This document shows, one piece after another, positions 9,906 through 24,126 of a DNA stretch of 64,000 nt (the first letter of the stretch is position 1; each line of letters starts with the position of its first letter). The notes beneath the pieces were generated by a model, which saw nothing but the letters and a program-made list of their open reading frames with translations, had not been told where the DNA came from and searched no databases. Position numbers and translations under genes: made by a program. This DNA comes from Hypomyces perniciosus (taxonomy: Eukaryota; Ascomycota; Sordariomycetes; Hypocreales; Hypocreaceae): positions 233,501 to 297,500 of the forward strand of contig SPDT01000013.1 in the NCBI GenBank assembly GCA_008477525.1, read 5' to 3'.

Positions 9906-12900
9906 TGTGCGATGTCCTTGCCCAATTCAGGGGCAAAGGAACAATGTCCTCTTTCTGCAAATGAGTGTGATGCTCGATCTGACCGCGACGTGACTGGATG
10001 GACAGTTGTCGGGTGCCAATTCAATTGTGAGGCGATTCGGAGGGTTGCGTCACTCAAATCATAGGTGATAGCGATTGTCTGGGGATGGATTTCAGGACTG
10101 GTAGCAATGCGCGTTCGTTCGGTGCAGTGTCTCAACGAATGTGGCTGGTCTGATACAAGCAGGACAAACAACCGAAAATCAGGGGAACGCCGTAGATTGA
10201 TGTAGACGATAGTAACCCTTGTCTCTGTCCGCCCGCGAGTCGTGAAAAGGGCAGGAAAAGAGTACAGGGGAAGAAACAACAATCAAAATAGAATATTCAC
10301 ACCAAAACGAAGGACACTCTCTGCGGAAGATGCAGAGGAGATGGATAATAGAAGGGAAGAGGAAGAAGAGGAGAAGCCAGGGGCCCTGTTTGGGGTTGAT
10401 GGAGGGTGAGTAAAAAGAGGGAACCTGTTCCGCACGGATCGACTCCCAGTTGGGGATGGTCTGCTGCCACGATCACGAGCGGTCCGATGGCAGACAGAGG
10501 CGAGGCGGCGATTGGATCAAGAGGCACTACTAATAATAGTAGTACTACAGGTAAGCCTCAAAGAACGTTGTATGGATTGCATAATAGTGGATGCTCTTGG
10601 CTGGCGCGCGTTTCCCAGGCGTCTCTACTGCTCTGCTCTGCTCTGCTCTGCTCCAAGCAAGCAGGCAAGATGATGGGGTTTCTTTGTCTCCGTGTCCCCG
10701 TCTTGATGCTGCACGCTGCAGCGGGCTTTGTGCGGCAAGGTACCTAGATAGGTTGTTGAAACCTGGGATTAGGAAAATTTTAGCGGGTGTTGGGAACTGG
10801 GTTAGGTCCCCAAATCCCCAAATCTAGGGTCCTGATTGGCCCGTTCCTGGCCAAGTTTACCCCTTGTGCTGCTATTTTTGACCCCCTAAAGCCACTGCAT
10901 TTTTAGCGTCTTAGCGCTTCCACACTGGAACTGGAAGCTTGAGACCGCCAGCAGGGGTGAATACGAAGGTCCCGTCAGCGGAGATGCAAAACATGGCGGC
11001 TCTATCAGGACCTCGTGAGCGGCTCACACGCGCTTTCATAGGAGGTGTATTCGATGTGTTGGGTCGACTTATCATTAGCACTACTTCTTTGACTTCTTGT
11101 TAACTCTTCGGGCAAGAGTTGTAACCCAATACGGAGGACTACCACCAGTAGTGTGCATTGGCGCCGAGATTCTCACGTAGGTAGGTAGGTGTATGTATGT
11201 CATCAAGCACTACTCCGTATGCAAGTAGTATACGAAGTATGTGTGGCCTCTGCAAGACTGACAACCATCCCACCCATGTTTCATGCATGCATGCACATGT
11301 GCGTCTAATCCCAACAAAGCATTCCAGCCAGTGACTGGTGGTTTCAAAAATGTGAGGAGGCAAAATATACGGAGCCAAGTGGAGGACAAAGAAAAAGAGA
11401 GACGGTAAAGGATATAGGTACGCTAATTGACAGAGTATTCGGAGCTTTCCCCATTGTACCATAGTTTTGCATAGAGTAAGCCGCTGAATTAGAGTTATCT
11501 ATAATGATAAATATCTGTAGTATGTAATGACGGTAATCTGTAGTGATGGGAGTAATATGTGGCAATCATAGTTAGATGTAGCACTGTATGCCCTGTTGTG
11601 TTGTCACCCCCTTGAGAGCATGCACACACATGTTCTCGTGATCAGCACTATCAAAGCCAGGAATGGCAGTTTTCGCCGGCGGGGTTTTACAAGTTGCCTC
11701 AAGCATTTCCATCATTTTTGCCACCGTTAAAAGAAAGGTCAAAAAATACGACAAGGTATGCTAATTGGCGCGAGAAAGATAAATCTTGTCCTTTCGTTTA
11801 TCGGCACTTGAACGATTTTTCTCCGCCCGGCCGACTCGGAGGTTTCAAATCCTTGTGCCCGAAGTCCGACAGAGAGCCATGTCACTGATCTGCTTTTTGC
11901 CACTACCTATGACGATGATCAGCGCAAGATTCACTCTCCAGTTACGAATTGGGCTGTTGGAGCAGAAATACTTCTCCAAGTTTGCACTTACATCAAGTAT
12001 CTCTGCGATGCGACAGTGTACTTTCAAGTACTGATAGGTCGTTTGTTGGATACAAACTCAATAACATCGCGGCCTGGCCTAGTCAGAACTTGTCAAGGGT
12101 GCGGTTATAGGTTCTTGGAGAGAACTCCCTCCGGCGATTTTCACTGAGGAGAAATGTTAGGCATTAAATAATAGTATGCGGAGTAAGAAAAAGATAGATA
12201 ACGCACTTGGCTCCAGTAAGAAAGGCATCGACATCCGATAATACTGATGATAAAGCGTCACTAGAGATGAAGGTGTATCTAGTGGGATGTTCTATATTAT
12301 TAATAATTGGCGCAAGAATGAGCAAAGCGTTCTCTCAACCCCAATTCCACGTATCCGACATACTCGTAGTATTAGTGGGAATAATACTGGGGATGTTGTA
12401 CGGAGTAAAGACCAGGATTGTACTCAGTATGCAGGGTTTAACAATAGTAACTGAAGACTTGGAGGCAGAGTCTTTACTCACGTGATCATCACGTAATAAG
12501 CGTTGAAACTACTACGGTGACAGATTCTTGTCTCGCGGTAGGCCGATTCTCGCGGGACCTAGATAATACCAGCTGGCGCCTCCCCAGCACTCCGAGAAAA
12601 TCTGCCGCAGTCAGTAGTGAGACTAGGCCCCCTATACCGCCAATGACTTGACAAACGTGATTGAAACTTGTTGAAGATTGTGAATAAGGCGGAGCTGGTA
12701 ATATCGGAAACTGTGTGAATGCGACTCGTCCACCAAATCGAATCACGAGCGTTGGCAACCACGGCCAACCTCTTCAACATCGCGTTGATATATGACGTCG
12801 TCCAAGATTTGGTGAAGGATGTTGCTGCTTGTCGGAGTGAGTTGTCTCGAGGAAGCCTGTCCCGAGAGATGCGTCCTCCCACTCTGGTTTTAGAGCAATA

Positions 12901-13859
12901 GGTGGATGCTCGATTACATCACACTCGATCGTGAACACTTACTTGCTTGCTCCTCAGCTTGATTTCTTGTATATGTTATGCAAGTTGCGTTTTTTCTTCA
13001 CTGACAATCTCACTATCAGGTGTTGAACCTTGTCGGCCACCATTGCAACTTCAACATACTCCGTTCGTGGTCACTGAATATTGAGCGTAACAGTAATTGG
13101 CGTTCTAAAGTCGTTCTCAGCAACAATAAAGGGGCCGTCTTATTTCGTAAACCCATTAAAAATAGAGGAATCACCAATACGAGCGACCATTAGGTCTTGC
13201 GACAAGATATTTCACTATGCTACGTACGGAGTAGCATTGACGCATCTACGGACTAACCCACAATCCTCACAACTTGTCCTGCCCCGGAGGCCTCGATAGC
13301 TAGTCTCTTCAAGGTAAATGGGGTACAATTTATTCCTATATGTCAGTAGTATTTTTGAGTTGGATTTTCGGAATCCTGCCGTGCACTGCCTCATGGCTCT
13401 GCAGTGAAAGGTACGGGTTCCTGCATTCTGATGGGGAGTTATTAATCGGAGTTATCACAATCCCGTCACTCACGCAATGCTGCAACGTGAATAAGCACAA
13501 TGATATCAAATAACGCCTATTATTAGTCTAGCGTTATAAGATCTAGTCATAGTAGTATGCATCTCACTGCAGCCGTGAAACTTCTCCTACAATAAACCTG
13601 CAGCATACCAAAGGTGAACAAGAATTCATCGGGGAAAACTACCTAGTACTAGTAGTACCATCTGCGATACAACTACGGAGTATAAATACAAAACAAACCC
13701 AAAAGACCGCACATACAGCAAGTCGATTGACCAATTCGCCGAATCCCCTTCGCCCATATCCCATTTTTTTGACCTTGTTGAAAGTCGTTCTGCAGCCGTC
13801 CATGACATGGTGTGACATGGTGTCGATGGCAATAAGGAAACCGTACTATACTAGGCACT
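9906..13859. other. Gene-poor 4-kb intergenic region
   Basis: I find no convincing gene here. The first kilobase is probably promoter and 5' UTR of the channel gene. The rest is AT-rich, with several TACTCCGTA/TACGGAGTA motifs (11211, 12399, 13225, 13674) and scattered TAGTAGTA-like microsatellites. A 92-codon frame near 12207-12485 encodes two hydrophobic stretches but lacks an ATG at its 5' end and has AT-rich codons unlike its neighbours. Two overlapping minus-strand frames at 12489-12882 are also open, without a recognisable family. Confidence 0.5.
10628..10654. repeat. CTGCT pentanucleotide microsatellite
   Basis: A run of about five CTGCT/CTCTG units, readable directly, in the upstream region of the channel gene. 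It is a simple repeat that may vary in length between strains. Confidence 0.85.
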
Positions 13860-14570
13860 TCAAACCTCCACTGGCCCCTGACTTCGGGTCTTCCGTGCGG
13901 TTTTACCCACGACCGGGGGAGCATTCTTATCCTTCTTTGGCCGGCCGGGTCTTCCTCGCGCCGGCGTTCCTCCATTAGTCTTCGTTTCGGTGGCAGTGTC
14001 AACCTTGGCTTTCTTATCCACTCGCTCAGCCTCATCGACGTCCTGTTTTTCGGCCGATGGTTCATCTACCGCTGTATCTGCCGGAGTATCTTCAAGCTTG
14101 CGCTTCTCTCCAGTGACTGTCTCGGTCGCCTCGGACTTTTGCTCTAGCAGCTGGTCTGCTTGGAGAGCGCCCGTCATCTCAGCGGGCTTGGAATCGCCGT
14201 TTGGAGTCACTGGCTTATCGACAATGGGATCAGGGCCGGTATCGCTGTTGGGGACGGAGGCTGTGGGAGTCGGTAGCGGCTCTTCAACCCTGGTCCTCAC
14301 GAGGGGTTCCTCCTGGGGCTTTTCGACCTCGTCTGTGTCCATGGGGATGTTCAACTCAGGGCGCGGTGTTCCGTTGGCGGGAGTTTCGTCATTGAGAGGC
14401 GTCTGAGGAACGGACACAACCTCCACTGGCCTTGGAACTCTCACATGGGCCTTTGCGGAACCACCGAGCTTGGTCTCATCGGATGCCTTGGGTTCCTCGG
14501 CGGGTGCTTCCTGAGACTTCTCGGGTCGGTGCGGAGGGCACACAGTAACGGTAGGCTCGGTGGTGTCCAT
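13860..14570 (-). CDS. Small disordered AT-hook protein
   Basis: A 236-aa single-exon frame rich in Glu, Pro, Thr and Lys with no globular domain. Near the C-terminus, around residues 205-214, is an AT-hook-like core (RGRPGRPKK) followed by further Lys/Arg. A short basic cluster (KRKLED) lies in the middle and could serve in nuclear import. AT-hooks bind the minor groove of AT-rich DNA, so a chromatin or nuclear role is likely; this is inference from one short motif. The amino-acid bias (acidic, Pro/Glu/Thr) matches disordered fungal chromatin proteins, and no known orthologue came to mind. An extra upstream exon is possible but not visible. Confidence 0.65.
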   Translation of the reverse strand: MDTTEPTVTVCPPHRPEKSQEAPAEEPKASDETKLGGSAKAHVRVPRPVEVVSVPQTPLNDETPANGTPRPELNIPMDTDEVEKPQEEPLVRTRVEEPLPTPTASVPNSDTGPDPIVDKPVTPNGDSKPAEMTGALQADQLLEQKSEATETVTGEKRKLEDTPADTAVDEPSAEKQDVDEAERVDKKAKVDTATETKTNGGTPARGRPGRPKKDKNAPPVVGKTARKTRSQGPVEV

Positions 14571-17144
<2,574 letters not shown>

Positions 17145-17320
17145 GGGACGAATGTAAGATGACTATATGAGTTGTATGGGTGGAAAGGCTGGCGTTACGG
17201 CGGGAAACATAATCCCGTTTTCTACATTAATCAACTATGAGCATTTCCAGTCCCGTTTTCATGTTATAGGCTCACGTTATGATATTACGAGTTATGTCAC
17301 TGGCCTCACCTCCTCCCTCA

Positions 17321-18265
17321 TCACATATTTCTGCCTCCTGTCACCATGATCGTCTGGCCCGTCACATAGGAGAACAACGGACTTGCCACAGCAAGGATAC
17401 TGCTGGCAGCCTCAGTCGCCGTTCCAGGCCGACCTAGGGGGATATCCGCATCAACATTGCCAGCAGCCGCTGTCGTTGCGCTCGTCTGCTTCTGCGGAAT
17501 ACCGAGGCTGATTTTCTCACCACCAGGCCCCATCACGAAAGCACCATCCTCCTTAGCCGCCGTAAGACGAGTAGAAATGCGTCCAAAGGTAACGGCATTT
17601 GCACGAACACCAAACGCAGGCCCCCACTCCTTCGCAATGGTCTTGGTGAAACCAGTAACGCCCGCCTTCGCAAGCGCATAGTTGATCTGCCCTGCGTTGC
17701 CGTGAATACCAGACGTGGAAGAGACGTTGATAATGCAGCGCGGCTCGCCGTCCTTGACGCGGAAGTAAGGCGCCGCCTCGCGCACGACGTTGAAGGGCGC
17801 GGTGCAGTGCAGCGCGATGATGGTCTCCCACTGTTTGTCTGTCATCTTGTGGATCACGCCGTCCCATGTGTAGCCGGCGTTGTTGACGATGATGTGGATC
17901 TTGCCGTTGCCGAACTCTGCAGCTTTGGCGACGAGGGTTTTGATGTAGGCACTGTCCAGAATGTCGCCTGGGACGCTGATGGCTTTCCCGCCGTTTTTGT
18001 TAATGGCATCGGCGACATTGGCGGATTTTTCTGCAGAAGATGTAAGTATCATGAATCCAAGTTGGAGGAGTCTTTGTCTCTTGAGAATGGGAGACGTACT
18101 TGCGTCGATGTCAGCGACGACTACTTTGGCACCTTCATTGGCGAAGAGACGAGCTGCTTCAGCACCGATTCCTTGTCCGCTGCCGGTGATGATGGTCACT
18201 TGCCCAGCAAGCAAGCCCTTGGGATAATTGAGGTGGCCGGCGACTTGGGAGACTCTGTCCGCCAT
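17321..18265 (-). CDS. Short-chain dehydrogenase/reductase (FabG-like)
   Basis: NAD(P)-dependent oxidoreductase of the classical SDR family. Two exons: 18265-18100 and 18030-17321, joined across a 69-bp intron (GTACGT...TGCAG); the frame also reads through the intron, so the unspliced ORF is misleading by 23 residues. The spliced product is 291 aa. Motifs in order: Rossmann TGSGQGIG at 27-34, NNAG at 105-108, catalytic Ser in NVSS at about 159-160, and YALAK with Tyr173 and Lys177. The C-terminal VTGGRNM follows the typical VTGG. The best family match is 3-oxoacyl-ACP reductase (FabG)-like enzymes, including those related to peroxisomal beta-oxidation SDRs, but no classical PTS1 tail is present. 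The substrate is unknown. Confidence 0.9.
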   Translation of the reverse strand: MADRVSQVAGHLNYPKGLLAGQVTIITGSGQGIGAEAARLFANEGAKVVVADIDASTSPILKRQRLLQLGFMILTSSAEKSANVADAINKNGGKAISVPGDILDSAYIKTLVAKAAEFGNGKIHIIVNNAGYTWDGVIHKMTDKQWETIIALHCTAPFNVVREAAPYFRVKDGEPRCIINVSSTSGIHGNAGQINYALAKAGVTGFTKTIAKEWGPAFGVRANAVTFGRISTRLTAAKEDGAFVMGPGGEKISLGIPQKQTSATTAAAGNVDADIPLGRPGTATEAASSILAVASPLFSYVTGQTIMVTGGRNM

Positions 18266-18680
18266 TATGGTACTCGGGTATTGAATTGCTGGAGGTCTTC
18301 AAAAGGGATTTCCAGTCAGATATTTCCGTATAATGTTGATGGCTAGCGAGGCGGAAGCAATCAGGAAGCCGAGGTTCCAGATCGTCAAGGTCTCGGACGG
18401 CCCGCGGTGGGGTACTCCGGTCTTACGGGATTGAAGCCGAAATACAATACCCCGGATCAGGGTGACCTGAGATGACAGTCTCTTCAATATCCCTACAGAG
18501 TAGTAATACTACCATAATTGGCAGAGTTTGAAATATGAAACATCAATATTAAAGGTTCTACTTTCTTGTTGTAATCACATTTACGAAGTATAGATAGCAT
18601 AAATACACTCCGCTGTCAATTAATATCTGAACACCATGATTATCTTTGTCGAAATGGCTCTTATCAAGTACGTGGATTAT
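18266..18680. other. Intergenic spacer
   Basis: AT-rich spacer between two same-strand genes. It holds the SDR promoter and the 3' flank of the TRAPPC12 gene. No other gene seen. Confidence 0.5.
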
Positions 18681-20234
18681 CTAGAGCTTGAAATCGGCAT
18701 TCGTCTTCTCCCATCCAGCCGGGGATGCCTCTAGACCAGCAACTCGTTCCGCAAGCCTCAGCTTCAGATTGCGGTTTTTCTCCGAACATAATTCGTATAT
18801 GGTGGACAGGTTAAATAGCAACGTATGCGATGACAATCCCGAGTCAACCAGACTCTCTAGGATCTTGCGTCCCTATATCAAATTTAGCATGCGCCAGGTC
18901 CCTCACGATGCTGAACACTTACCTCTTGTATTCTGCCTAGGTAGAGCAGGCACACGGCTGTGTTGACACCGATCATCTCATCCTCGACAGAGTCTTTCAG
19001 TTCTTGCCACTTCTCCAGTGCATCCTCATAGCTTGAATCCGCCATGTCGCACAGAGCTAGGATGATCTTCTCGGTATGCTCGGCATTCTCAGAGCACTGA
19101 AGAGTGCAGTTTCTGGCGCTCTCTGCATTGCCCAGATGTAGCCAAAGTAGAGCCTTGGAAAAGGCCAACTTGTTGTCGCCACGGTCTCGCAAGGTGTTGA
19201 GATGGTGTGCCGCACCAGACAGATCATCCATCTCAATCAACGCGCCGGCGACCTTGATTCCAAGGTCATGAAGACGCGCTTTCCATAATTCTCTCGCGGA
19301 GTTATCGTGTTGAGCTGCAGCATTTCTGGCATGCTCTCTTGCTTCCCTGGCTAGATCATGGTAACTCATGACAGCTCGACGGGGGTCCCCAAAGCCAAGC
19401 GCCTGCAAGCGCACATTCAAAACGCGTAGTTCCCATGGGACTAGGTGTTCACCCGTCGTGTCATCGATGTATTTTCTAGCTTCATTTAGGTCCTCAAGAG
19501 CCTTGACCTCTTGAGCTGCCAAGGGAGTTGCGTCAATCAAAGTCAGACAAGCAAGCCGTGTATACAGAAGCTTGAAGATCCTGTTCGCATCTCGTGGATC
19601 AACAGCACCGTTCGCGCCAGAGCCTGTCAGTTCTTGAACAGCTGCAATAGCTGCTGCTCTAAGGTGTCCTCTGGCTAAGAGCTCTTCTATAGGAGCCTCA
19701 GGGTCTGGTTGATTGGGCGAATTTCGGAAAGGGGGGGGAATGTTCAAGGGATTTAGAGGGTGGTAGATTTCTGGTCGTAGAAGAAAGGAGAAGTCCTTCG
19801 GTCTCGCCTCTCCCACTTTAGGAGCGGGTGAAGCTGCAGATCGTCGAGAGTTGGCTGGTGAGATGGTGCGTCTTGGTTGGGCAAGTGGACTGAGTTGGGC
19901 GGCATGAGCGGCCGCGGGTGTTATTAACAGATCACTGCGATGAGTTAGATAGGGGATGCGAGTGATATCCGGTCACAAGGATGAACCAACTCGTCTGCAT
20001 CTAGAGGCCCTTTGGTGGAGGACCTGGGTCTTGAAGCTACTCCTGAGTCAGCTCGTGTCGCATATGGTGCATATTGGAGTTCGGGATACTGCGTGGGGCC
20101 ATGACAACGGATGTTGGTAGAGGGGTTTACGTCCACTAAAGTGCTGAGGACAATCTTAAAGAGTACTCACCTCGTGTCACAGAGGACTTGTTTCTTGTAT
20201 GGCCCCATGACGGAGCGTCCTGTGGTTGGCTCAT
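18681..20234 (-). CDS. TRAPP complex subunit 12-like TPR protein (TRAPPC12)
   Basis: A helical-repeat (TPR-like) protein matching TRAPPC12, a subunit of the TRAPPIII-type tethering complex for ER-Golgi and autophagy traffic in filamentous fungi and animals. I reconstruct four exons: 20234-20171 (MSQPQDAPSWGHTRNKSS...), 20135-19991, 19934-18923 and 18872-18681, giving 470 aa. Introns are 35, 56 (donor GTTGGT) and 50 bp. The disordered N-terminus carries the phrase PRRTISPANSRR, followed by the conserved region FSFLLRPEIYHPLNP, then repeated helix pairs (ELWKARLHDLGIKVAGALIEM, AHHLNTL, FSKALLWLHLGN). The last exon supplies SHTLLFNLSTIYELC, typical of the family's C-terminus. The 35-bp first intron is unusually short, so the first exon is the least certain part. 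It is divergent from the TFIIIC-like gene. Confidence 0.82.
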
Positions 20235-20852
20235 TATTCCGAGTTTCAGTTGTTCTCGTGAGTTGCAGGGTGAGAGGTGCTGGTCAGGATGCCTGAGTGA
20301 ATGATGGCAGACGGGTAATTCCCGGCTAGGGGTGGCCAGAATTCACCATAGTGAGGTACCTATATACAGAGAGCATTACTTGATCCTTGCTTACCATTTC
20401 TAAATTATAGTAAACATATCTATATATATTTATTTTTCCCTTTAAAGCATATAGAGTTCCTAAATCAGATGCCAAATAAAGATATATGGATTATTTAGCT
20501 GTGGGTGTGGAAATGAGGCCGCAATCGGTTCACATTGATAGTGAACGGCTCGCTGTTGGTCCTCAGCAAGTGCTCTGAAGCATACAGCACTGGTGAATGT
20601 CTAAGCACCAGCAGATAATTAAACTACCCTTGGTGGATTTATATACAGTTCAACTGACTCAAAATAAATATAGTCTTAGGATCTGTTTGAAATTAATTAG
20701 AAGTACAAAGTACCTAGTAGGAGAACGTCGGGTACCTAGGTGAAGGCAACCTGGAACCTTAGTGGGTGCCATAGCGAGGTAGTACCTCTATTGTTGCTCT
20801 CCCCCACCAAAAATCTATCAAGTCAATCTCAACTTTTCTTTCACCACTCACA
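20235..20852. promoter_or_regulatory. Divergent promoter region between TRAPPC12-like and TFIIIC-like genes
   Basis: This 618-bp shared upstream region includes an AT-rich block around 20400-20470 (TATATATATTTATTTT) and several GTACCTA-like repeats near 20705-20790. No gene is visible. Confidence 0.5.
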
Positions 20853-23018
20853 ATGAGATCAACTCGGATATCAAATCGCACTAAACGCTACACTCTCGAA
20901 AAGTACGACTTTGAGCTCAGCTCTGGTGATGACAAGCCCAAGAAGCGCCGCAAAGACCCCGATGAAAATGACGGAAACTTTGATGCAGTCGCAGCGGAGC
21001 AGAGCGCGGGAGAGGATGAGGACGAGGACCCTGAGTTGAATGACAGCGTGAGCGAAGCTGATGTGGGCGACAAGCCCTCTCGCCAGCGAGTTAGAGCTGC
21101 TAAGCCTTTCAATGCGCGTGCTGTAGGCGCAGCGGGATACATGGATATTGAACTCGTGCCTCCCGAAGGCCAACACAAGGGATATGTCGGACCGTATGAA
21201 AGGGGAATACGTGGCAAAGCCCTTCTGAGGACTTGGTATGGGCCTCAGCCTGAGCGAATAGATATGGCGCATCAGCTGCTGGATCGGTGGATGGGCTGGA
21301 CAGTGCTTCCGCCAAAGGTGCCGCAAGACCAACATGAGCCAACAGACAAGGCCTTCTGGTCACCCGACGCATTCAAGAAGGAGGCTCGTCTCGCATATCT
21401 GTGGAATTCCCAAATGAGGAATAGGTTTCCACAACATGATACCTGGGCAAAATTACCTCTAGAGGAGTCTCACCCATATCAATTTTCACAGCTTCCCATG
21501 CCAGTCCTCATGGGACAATATAATGCACAACATGATGTTCCATTCGAGCCCGGATATTGCTATCCTGTATCGAACAATGGGATACCGTTTCATCAAGATG
21601 ATAGTGAGGGAAAGGTACCAAATGGATGGATGTTGGACGTCGGTGGTATTGTACTCGGAATGGATTGGGCGCCATGTCGAGACAAGAATCCAACACAACT
21701 TCTAGCCCTGGCTGTCATACCACATTCAGACCAAGAGTTCTTCAACTACGAAGAGGAGTCTATGAACCCGGATTTCCAAAAATACGGTGCTTTGCAAATC
21801 TGGGAGTTCCAAGGGGCAAAGACGGACGAACAGTTTATTCGACCCTCAGCAGAGACCGCGATACATCGAAAAACGCTGTGTCTCGAATATGGGCGAGCAA
21901 GAAGAGTGAGATGGAGCCCAACATGCAACCACCTAGCTGTGCTATGTGGGGATGGAACTGTGTGTGTTGTTGATGCTGGGGCTGAGAAACCGGAGGAACG
22001 AGCTTATTGTAAGAAGACTCCCCGCCGGTGACTTTGGGTCTTTACTCACCAGACGACAGATAAACTGCAGAAACCCCTTGCTTCATTCAGCTTGATTGAT
22101 GAATATGGAATCAAAGCAACAGCCTTCACATGGGTGAACTGTAATCGGCTTGCAGTTGGCTACTCTGACGGCTCGATCGCCTTGTGGTCTATTCATCCAC
22201 ATTGCCTTCTATCCCGGCATCCGGTTCACCACAATGATGTTGTGGACATAGTGTGTGGATATCCTACCTTTCCAACCCTAATTGCATCCATACCCATAGG
22301 TGGGACTGCGAAGCTTCTTGATCTTCAAGCTCCCAGCTATGATACTACTGAAGTGCAGAGGCCTCTGGTCCACACGCAGCCAGGACTTCTCGGTTACAGC
22401 GACCATCTTCAAGGCTTTCTATCCATTTATCCGTCCGCAAGCGCACTAAATACGATAATCGGATTGTTACACTGTGGCCATTTTCCTATCGCCCGAAGAG
22501 TATTCACTGGGGACAGTTTCCTGACTTGCCTGTCGGTTGGGCGTCTTCATCCCTTTCTTCTAATTGGCGCGGCGGATGGCTCGCTATGGTGCTTGAACAC
22601 ACAAACAGAGGTCTTTAGTAACCGCCATGAATTGACAGACAAGCTCCGCGTCTTCCAACACGAGCATCGACCGGCTCACCTCTTCCCCCCTGATTCACCC
22701 GCAGCCGCGAGAGGGGCATGTCGCATACTACAGGGCTTTAGCCTTGACAAGAACCGCAACTCCAAACCCGAAGCCAAACCAGTGGCGAAGAAGGGAAAGA
22801 AATTGAGGTCGAAGGATCCGTCAGACGGTGTGGAGGAAGATGACGAAGCTGGTGATCTGACTGATCCTTCTCGAGCCATTCTACATGAAGCCTTGACAAG
22901 AATCACTGCGATTGAGTGGAATCCGAATGAGGATTATGGATGTTGGGCAGCCGTAGCGATGGGATCGGGGCTTGTCAGGATCATTGACCTTGGATTGGAA
23001 AAAGTCCCAGGAAGTTGA
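20853..23018 (+). CDS. WD-repeat subunit of TFIIIC (Tfc6/Sfc6/GTF3C2-like)
   Basis: Likely a DNA-bound subunit of the pol III general factor TFIIIC, which recognises the B box of tRNA genes. Two exons, 20853-22008 and 22060-23018, with a 51-bp intron (GTAAGA...GACAG) that restores AYYKLQKPLASF; a nearer CAG at 22050-22052 would break the frame. The product is 704 aa. The N-terminus is basic (RTKRYTLEKY) then strongly acidic (about 25-75, with EDEDED). From about 90 on is a conserved block (IELVPPEGQHKGYVGPYERGI), then WD40-like blades: VGGIVLGMDWAP, ARRVRWSPTCNHLAVLCGDGTV, VNCNRLAVGYSDGSIALW, HPFLLIGAADGSLWCL, and a last blade ending MGSGLVRIIDL. A Lys/Glu-rich insert (KKGKKLRS...) splits the last blades, as in TFIIIC tau-91 relatives. 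Family assignment rests on overall resemblance, so the exact subunit is tentative. Convergent with the next gene, stops only 57 bp apart. Confidence 0.72.
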
Positions 23019-23074
23019 TGATTCATTGTATTAATAGGATGAATATTAACAGTATCCCTCTAAGATAACGCCTT

Positions 23075-24126
23075 CTAGCATTGAGACCCCATAACCGTAT
23101 GATGATGATCAAACGCCTTTGCCATGCCGTAGAAATGTGTTGCAGCCGCGAATAATACAAAAAAGTGGAAGATTTGATGAGAGCTGCCCCAGATGTCGAA
23201 TACCCCTGGGAAGCTCCTCTCTGGCCACCGGACCTATCTTTGGTTAGATGCTGCTATGTCTAGCATTTTGAGAGAAGACTACTTACTGCGTAGAGAACAG
23301 CGCCGAAGATATACATCATTCCCTGGAGAACCACCCAACTGAGACTCATCCTATCTTCGAGAGTCTGGAAGCCATAGGTCATGAGGCCGTGGCCTATGGG
23401 GATGATTCCAGAAACTCCGAGGCCGATGAACATCATGGCTCGGTAGGGTCTCCAGGCAGATGAACGAAACTTGTCGACCCATGAGACGACGACACAGCCA
23501 ATTCCGAGCAGACATATCTGCACGTTCCTGTCAGCAATTTGCTCAATTCCGGCTTGTGGTTGCGCTTCACCTACCAGATACAAGTACCCAGTTAATAGCA
23601 CAGGGTTGCAAAAGAAGCCATAATATAGTGTAGGTACATAACTCCCAACAATCAACGCCACGATACCGGTGTAGTCTAGTTTATTCCCCCACGCGGCAAC
23701 CGCCTGGCTATGATCCATCACACAGTGGAATGTCGCGCTCATGCCCAGGCACAGGACTGCGCTGCCAAGGAAGCAGGCAAAGACGAACACGTCTGAAAAG
23801 CTTGCAGACTCATAGCGCGGGTGTATGACATAGTAAAGGTAGGCTGCAGTACTTATGGCGACGATGGCCCCGACGAGGTGAGACCAGATGTTGACGAACT
23901 CATTGTGGACGTAGAAGAGCGAGCGGATAGAGTCCAGATATGAGGGCCGGATGCGCCGGTATCCAGAGCGGATGAAGGCGTTGTCGCGCCGCCATTGAGG
24001 AAGATCGTCCCATAATTGGAGGAGGCTATGGGCAACTTTTCTTTCAACTTCCTTGACGGTGTCGATTATAGAGTCAGATAGGCGGCGTTGGCGAAGGTTG
24101 CCCCCTTTCTTCGAGACAGCTGCCAT
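23075..24126 (-). CDS. Adiponectin-receptor/hemolysin III-like (Izh-type) seven-TM protein
   Basis: Predicted PAQR-family integral membrane protein; fungal Izh proteins affect zinc and lipid homeostasis and sterol signalling. Three exons: 24126-23575, 23517-23287, 23233-23075, introns of 57 bp (in frame, so it reads through) and 53 bp (GTAAGT...GATAG). Spliced product 313 aa. The cytosolic N-terminus ends with IRPSYLDSIRSLFYVHNEFVNIWSH, the hallmark of the family. Seven hydrophobic segments follow. The metal-site residues are present: SATFHCVMDHS between TM2 and TM3, LDYTGI, and, only after splicing, SSHQIFHFFVLFAAATHF near the C-terminus with HxxxH. Without the last exon the protein would lack the final zinc ligands, which supports the gene model. 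Confidence 0.93.

Noticed and set aside
12207..12485. 92-codon frame with two hydrophobic stretches
   Set aside because: It opens with TTG, has AT-rich codon use and carries a TACGGAGTA motif within it. A chance frame is more likely than a small membrane protein.
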